Below, piece by piece: positions 58,795 to 63,130 of a stretch of 63,130 nt of DNA. This stretch comes from Clavulina sp. PMI_390 (taxonomy: Eukaryota; Basidiomycota; Agaricomycetes; Cantharellales; Hydnaceae), in the NCBI GenBank assembly GCA_015039315.1, contig WIDE01000144.1:1-63130 (forward strand), given 5' to 3'. The notes under the pieces are model-generated. The model was not told where the DNA came from, made no database searches, and saw only the letters and a list, made by a program, of their open reading frames with translations. The position numbers were made by a program, and so were the translations under genes. Position 1 is the first letter of the stretch. Each line of letters starts with the position of its first letter.

Positions 58795-60676
58795 TGCTCT
58801 TTGGTGTTACCGTGCTTGGTCTCGCTGCTCTCAGCCCCTTGGCGAATGCGCTAGCTACGCCTCGGGCCACTGTTTGCAATGGCCACGCTGAGGTAATAGC
58901 GTCTTTTTTCTGACTTTTGCCGAAATAAGCACTGACCCTACCACGCTCCAAACTAGCTGTGCTCCCGCAATTACGCCAATGTCACCTACATCGGCTCGCA
59001 TGACTCCTATGCTATTGATACCGACGTGCTTGACTGTCGGTTTCTTGTCTCCTGTTCTCCTGTATCGTTGCCTCGCATCTGAAATTGATGTTTACTCTAT
59101 CCCTCGCCTTACAGTGTCCTCCAATCAGGATACGTCCATCACTGGTGAGCAATTACGCCTCGAGATCGCCACACACGTTGACGACGCTTCTAAATAATTC
59201 CTCAGCCCAATTGAACCTGGGTGTTCGCATGCTGCAGTCCCAAGCTCATCTGTGCGTGGATACTACCATTTCACTCTTCGCTTTTTCCTCCGATCACTCA
59301 TGTCTCCACCTTGCTTCTCTCCGCGCACTTCTTTGAACGAATGCACATAAATAGGTCTGGTTCCACGCTGGAGCTATGCCATACAAGTGAGTGTTTTCCA
59401 TTCATTTTTGATGAGGTCACGCACGAGATATGGCCGCAATGAATTTCGCGTCGCTCTCCGAAATTCTAATGGATCAGCAGTATGACTCACAAACGTTTCT
59501 ATCCCCACGTTTTTTAATCATGGCATGTCATGGTAACAGGCTGCGTAAGTTGGTTTTCTCGTGCCTTACTCTTAAGCGAGCGTCAAAAGACCAGGGTTTG
59601 CTTACCGATGTCATCTCCTGTTATTGAAACCAGCTGCTGTATGATGGTACGATGCGTGTTACTCACTTGTCCCCCAGTCACAAACTTCTCATCCCTCACC
59701 TTGTTCCCTCAAATCTGCATCTAGGGGGTTCCCTTCAAAGCTACCTCACAACTGTCAAGAGCTGGTTAGATGCTAATCCTAATGAAGGTCTGCTTACATT
59801 ACCACTGAAGAATCCTTCTCCAACTGACTTGACTTTTCCCTCATCTCGTGATAGTGCTCACGCTTCTTATCACCAATGGCGATGCCATCTCAATCTCAGA
59901 ATACTGGGTCCCTGCTTTTACTAACGCCAATATCATTCAGTATACCTATGTTCCTCCCTCGAGCACGTCCGGCAAGACAGGTTGGCCCACGCTTGGAGAG
60001 ATGATCGACGCGGGTACGCGACTTGTTGTCTTTATGGACTATAACAGTGATACGAGCGTCGCGCCATACATCCTCCCCGAGTTCAACTATGTGTAAGTTC
60101 GTTGTGCTCAGTGGCACTAACCCGGCTGCGGTCTTCTTACCTTCCCTGCTTATTCTAACTTATCGCTACCTTGGCTTCTGGAACTCCCGTGGACTGTCCC
60201 TGGACCTCGTAGCTGGGAAACCCCTTACGATGTCACGGATAGCTCTTTCCCCTGCAGCGTCGATCGTGGAACAAGCTCTAGCATGCGTACGTATTCCATC
60301 CCCTTTTCTTCCCTGGGCCTGATCTGATCTTCGTACATGACTGGACAACCTTTCATTAACTAGTGATGATAAACCACTTCCTCGACCTTGATATCCTTGG
60401 AATTGATATCCCTGATCGGTCCGCTGGAAGCACGACCAACAGCGAGGCATCGTACGTATAATCTAGACCTGCTCAATCCCAGCCATACCTCTCCTTGTTC
60501 TTCGTATCAACTCACGTCTCTTCTTCTTCTTATCATCCCCTTTCGACAGTATCCTTGCCAATGCATACGGGTGCTTGAGCCTCAACAGTGGGGATGCACC
60601 GACATTTGTGCTACTTGACTGGGTTGACAAAGGTGCTGCGATCACCGCAGCGAACTACCTCAACGGGCTTTCCTAG
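58795..60676 (+). CDS. secreted PLC-like phosphodiesterase C, ~297 aa
   Basis: Same exon plan as copy B. Signal peptide VTVLGLAALSPLANAL; YIGSHDSYAIDT (Ser replaces Ala next to the His); LGVRMLQSQAHL; LELCHTSCLLYDGG built across the 5-nt exon 59540-59544; SWLDANPNEVLTLLITNGDA; YVPPSSTSGKTGWPTLGEM; RLVVFMDYNSD; and a C-terminus FVLLDWVDKGAAITAANYL ending TAG at 60674-60676. All landmarks of the fold are present. It differs from B mainly in surface loops, consistent with recent tandem duplication. Confidence 0.85.
59540..59544 (+). other. 5-nt micro-exon (PLC-like C)
   Basis: GCTGC between GTAACAG and GTAAGT, as in the two siblings. Confidence 0.75.
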
Positions 60677-61067
60677 TCAAGACGACCAGCTTGAGGGAAA
60701 CACCAAGACCTCAGCTTTCCAAAGGGATGGAGTTCATACCGCTCTTTCTGTTGATATTTTGGGTATTGACATCACATTATAACCTATAATGCGCATGTAC
60801 CTAATCCCCGTTTGCCATGAATGAATCCCCACTACCGCAATCTGGCATCAAGATACCCCGTCATGCATGAACGGCACTTCCAATTTGAAGCGAGATGCTA
60901 TGTGGATGACCTCGTTCTTTCGCTAAAAACTCCTCGTGGTGCTCAGTTATCATAGAGTAACACTCCCCCGACTAAGTTTGAGTTCGCTAGCGTGTGGATC
61001 ATAAAGTATTGCAACTACATTCGGAATAGAACATAAAGCTCCGCGATGGGTATCGTGGACCACCATT
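60677..61067. other. intergenic, no gene seen
   Basis: 3' flank of PLC-like C and of the nuclease-like pseudogene; nothing else supported. Confidence 0.5.
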
Positions 61068-61595
61068 TCAGCGCGTGCAGCGGTGACCACCTATATATTT
61101 GAAGTTTGGGGATGCCTCTCTATTCACCTGAGGCCTATGGAGATTCCCGCCCACCCTTCGATAGGCGATGTGACGGGTTGTTGAGTTTCCCCATGTCTTC
61201 CAATCTTTGGGCAACGTCCTCCCGGCCCGGACGACCACCGTCGCCCATTTTGTCGGGGTCCTCCAGTCATTCACCGTCGCGCGTGCCATCTTGTTGAAGT
61301 CGAGGTCAAAGAAGTATGAGTCCCTTGACCTATTTGCTTGGCACTTCAGCTCAACGAGGTGTTTACGCCCATCAGCAGCCACCACAGCCAAGTCAACCCT
61401 CCATCCTGTTCTGTCCTTCTAAGCAGCGAGCTCTCGAGTCACCATGTCACCAAGTCCCTGGAGATGCATCGCGATCTCAACCTGACCCCACACCTCCCAG
61501 CCCTTTCCAAGATCATCCGCATTTTGAATTTCGGCCAAGTTGGTGTGAATCCAATCATTAATGGAATTCAGAAAGTCTTTGTCGTATTGGTCCAT
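61068..61595 (-). pseudogene. PD-(D/E)XK-like nuclease protein with one nonsense codon
   Basis: The minus-strand ATG at 61595 starts a convincing frame (DQYDKDFLNSINDWIHTNL, WEVWGQVEIAMHLQGLGD). It meets an in-frame TAG near 61425 after TRELAA, then continues as KDRTGWRVDLAVVAADGR, KHLVELKCQANRS, DSYFFDLDFNKMARATVND and WATVVVRAGRT to about 61068. The VDLAVV...VELKC pairing (Asp, then Glu-x-Lys on the next strand) is the PD-(D/E)XK nuclease pattern. Restoring a single sense codon would give a ~175-aa protein. A normal-size intron removing the TAG was not found. Function would be inference only. Confidence 0.5.
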
Positions 61596-62491
61596 CTTCG
61601 CCGTGGTGAGAGTTTAGCAGGAACATTCTAACTAATGCATGGGAGAGCCGGCTCACCGTCTTGTTGTTCTGTTGGGAAGCTGCAGTAGGGTAGGGCGTGG
61701 TGAGTGGGATGGTTCAGGACGACAAAAGAGCATCCTGCACTTACACGTGCAAAAGTATGGCGGTAGATTGATCAGAGGGGGTTGCTTGTAAGGAAGTGAC
61801 CTACTCATCCGACGAGAAACCTTTTATACTCACCAACTCAGGCACTGAGCGGAGGTGTGTTTCCGGTTGAGCAGGGTACCACAATACATATTATGTGGAC
61901 GCGAGCAAGCCAGAAGCCTATTTGATATTGCTAACGTGCCTGGATGGACTCCTACGAATTTCAGCATGGTATACAACTCCTGCAAACTAGATGCTCCCTA
62001 AGCTACACGTAGTCATGCAAAGCTGGTGAAAGTCTGAATGATCCGGTTCTGACCCAACTCTTGGTAGCTATGATGAATACACTACTTACCCTCGCATTCT
62101 CCCCTCGAATGTCCTTGCGAGGTCCAATGTGGAACGAACCAGAAAAGAACCGCACCATTGACCAATGCATTTTGGGTTGAAGTGAACTTCTATTCAAATG
62201 TTAGGTATTCGTTCGTTCTCCAGGTGTATTCAATGCCGTAGTATTTGCGGCTCATTGATAGCCCCTATCTGGCAGCACCTCCTCCATTTGCGCTAGACTC
62301 GAGTAGTAGTGTATTGATGAACCGAACTATGTTTTCCTCTCCAGAAAAGTGGCGTCATAGTGGAGCACGTGCTTCGGTTTATTAAGAATGCGGAGAACGT
62401 GTGACTTTTTGTGACGTGACGATTTGGTTGGTGGTGTGCCTCTCGCCTCACGCGACTCCCGCCTGCGTCTCTGCCCTCCTTGCGGCACGCC
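61596..62491. promoter_or_regulatory. divergent intergenic region upstream of second NIPA gene
   Basis: No supported gene. It contains the promoters of the nuclease-like pseudogene (minus) and of the second NIPA gene (plus). Confidence 0.4.
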
Positions 62492-63130
62492 ATGTCGTCG
62501 TCGTCCATATCAACGCCACCGCAGTATCATGCGTGCGTCTTAGCCTATCGGATCTTGAAATTATTTGACTGACATCGTGTGTTCATTGTGCCTTACCTGG
62601 CCGTTTTTGTGTGTGGGTGGGTCTGATCTTGGCGGGCATTTGCAGGGTCGGTGTCGCTCTTGCTATTGGCAGCGGAGCCCTCATCGGCTCTAGCTTTGTG
62701 TTCAAGAAGAGAGGCTTGCTTGCTGCTCAAGGCGATAACCTTGGCGAGGGTGTCGCATATCTGAAGAATGTGAGCATTGGAACGTTTTACCTGATGTGAT
62801 ACCTGGTCAGCGCTTGGCAGCCAAGATTTCTGATTACATGCGTTGCTTCTAGATGGTATGGTGGACAGGCATGATTATGATGATCCTTGGTGAACTATGC
62901 AACTTCGGCGCGTACGCATTCGTCGCTGCTATCATCGTCGTATGTGGATCTGCTTCTCATGTGCCTGCTGCGGATTGAGGTTCTGCTCAACAACTTCTCA
63001 ACAACCTCTCTCTCCATTTTTTACGCTAGACACCTATGGGTGCTCTGTCCGTCGTCATCTGTGCCATCCTATCCACATTCTTCCTCAACGAGCGCCTCAC
63101 GCTTATCGGTTGGATCGGCTGCTTCCAATG
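62492..63130 (+). CDS. NIPA-type magnesium transporter paralogue, 5' part
   Basis: Exons 62492-62532, 62646-62769, 62853-62939 and 63030 onward match the first four exons of the NIPA gene at 46601 in position and phase. The protein begins [13 protein letters not shown], then [60 protein letters not shown] and [20 protein letters not shown]. The gene is cut by the window end. It probably has a related Mg2+ transport role; divergence from the first copy is mostly conservative. Confidence 0.88.

Overview
The window looks like nuclear DNA of a filamentous basidiomycete fungus, most likely an Agaricomycete. I would guess a Rhizoctonia/Ceratobasidium-like lineage, but that is recollection, not a search. 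The evidence is dense ~50-70 nt introns, a NACHT-WD40 STAND receptor, tnp2/CACTA and MULE transposons typical of mushroom-class genomes, a Zn2Cys6 regulator, an F-box relic and tandem secreted PLC-like genes. I built the multi-exon models by hand. For the NLR, both transposon accessory genes, the MULE transposase (except one indel), the Zn2Cys6 factor, the Nudix gene, NAP1 and one PLC gene, every exon junction keeps the reading frame.

Layout. 1-9.1 kb is a CpG-poor, repeat-rich block holding a decayed gag retroelement, a WD40 fragment and most of a very large intact NLR gene (3171-9738, minus). 10.4-11.1 kb is a MITE-like element. 11.4-18.8 kb is a CACTA/tnp2 DNA transposon with two divergent genes: the transposase on plus and an unknown 459-aa acidic/basic protein on minus. 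18.8-21.3 kb is mostly gene debris. 21.3-29.15 kb is a second, CpG-poor DNA transposon: a MULE-type DDE transposase with a SWIM finger and a fused Ulp1/C48-like domain, divergent from a coiled-coil accessory gene. Immediately after it lies a 4.0-kb element with ~285-bp near-identical terminal inverted repeats (29150-33156), whose insertion ended a host reading frame.

33.2-63.1 kb is gene-rich, CpG-containing euchromatin: a Zn2Cys6 transcription factor, a YSA1-like Nudix hydrolase, an F-box-type pseudogene, a putative single-pass membrane protein with a novel WPSL repeat, a NIPA-type magnesium transporter, nucleosome assembly protein NAP1, three tandem secreted PLC-like phosphodiesterases, a nuclease-like pseudogene, and the 5' end of a second NIPA paralogue cut by the window edge.

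Most notable: (i) the MULE element, whose C48-like domain has lost the catalytic Asp and Cys but kept His and Gln, with a divergent coiled-coil partner; (ii) a family of 20-bp arrays linking four transposon ends; (iii) conserved 5-nt micro-exons in the PLC paralogues and a 12-nt micro-exon with a GC donor in the Nudix gene; (iv) sharp CpG-depletion boundaries, one of them inside the NLR gene.
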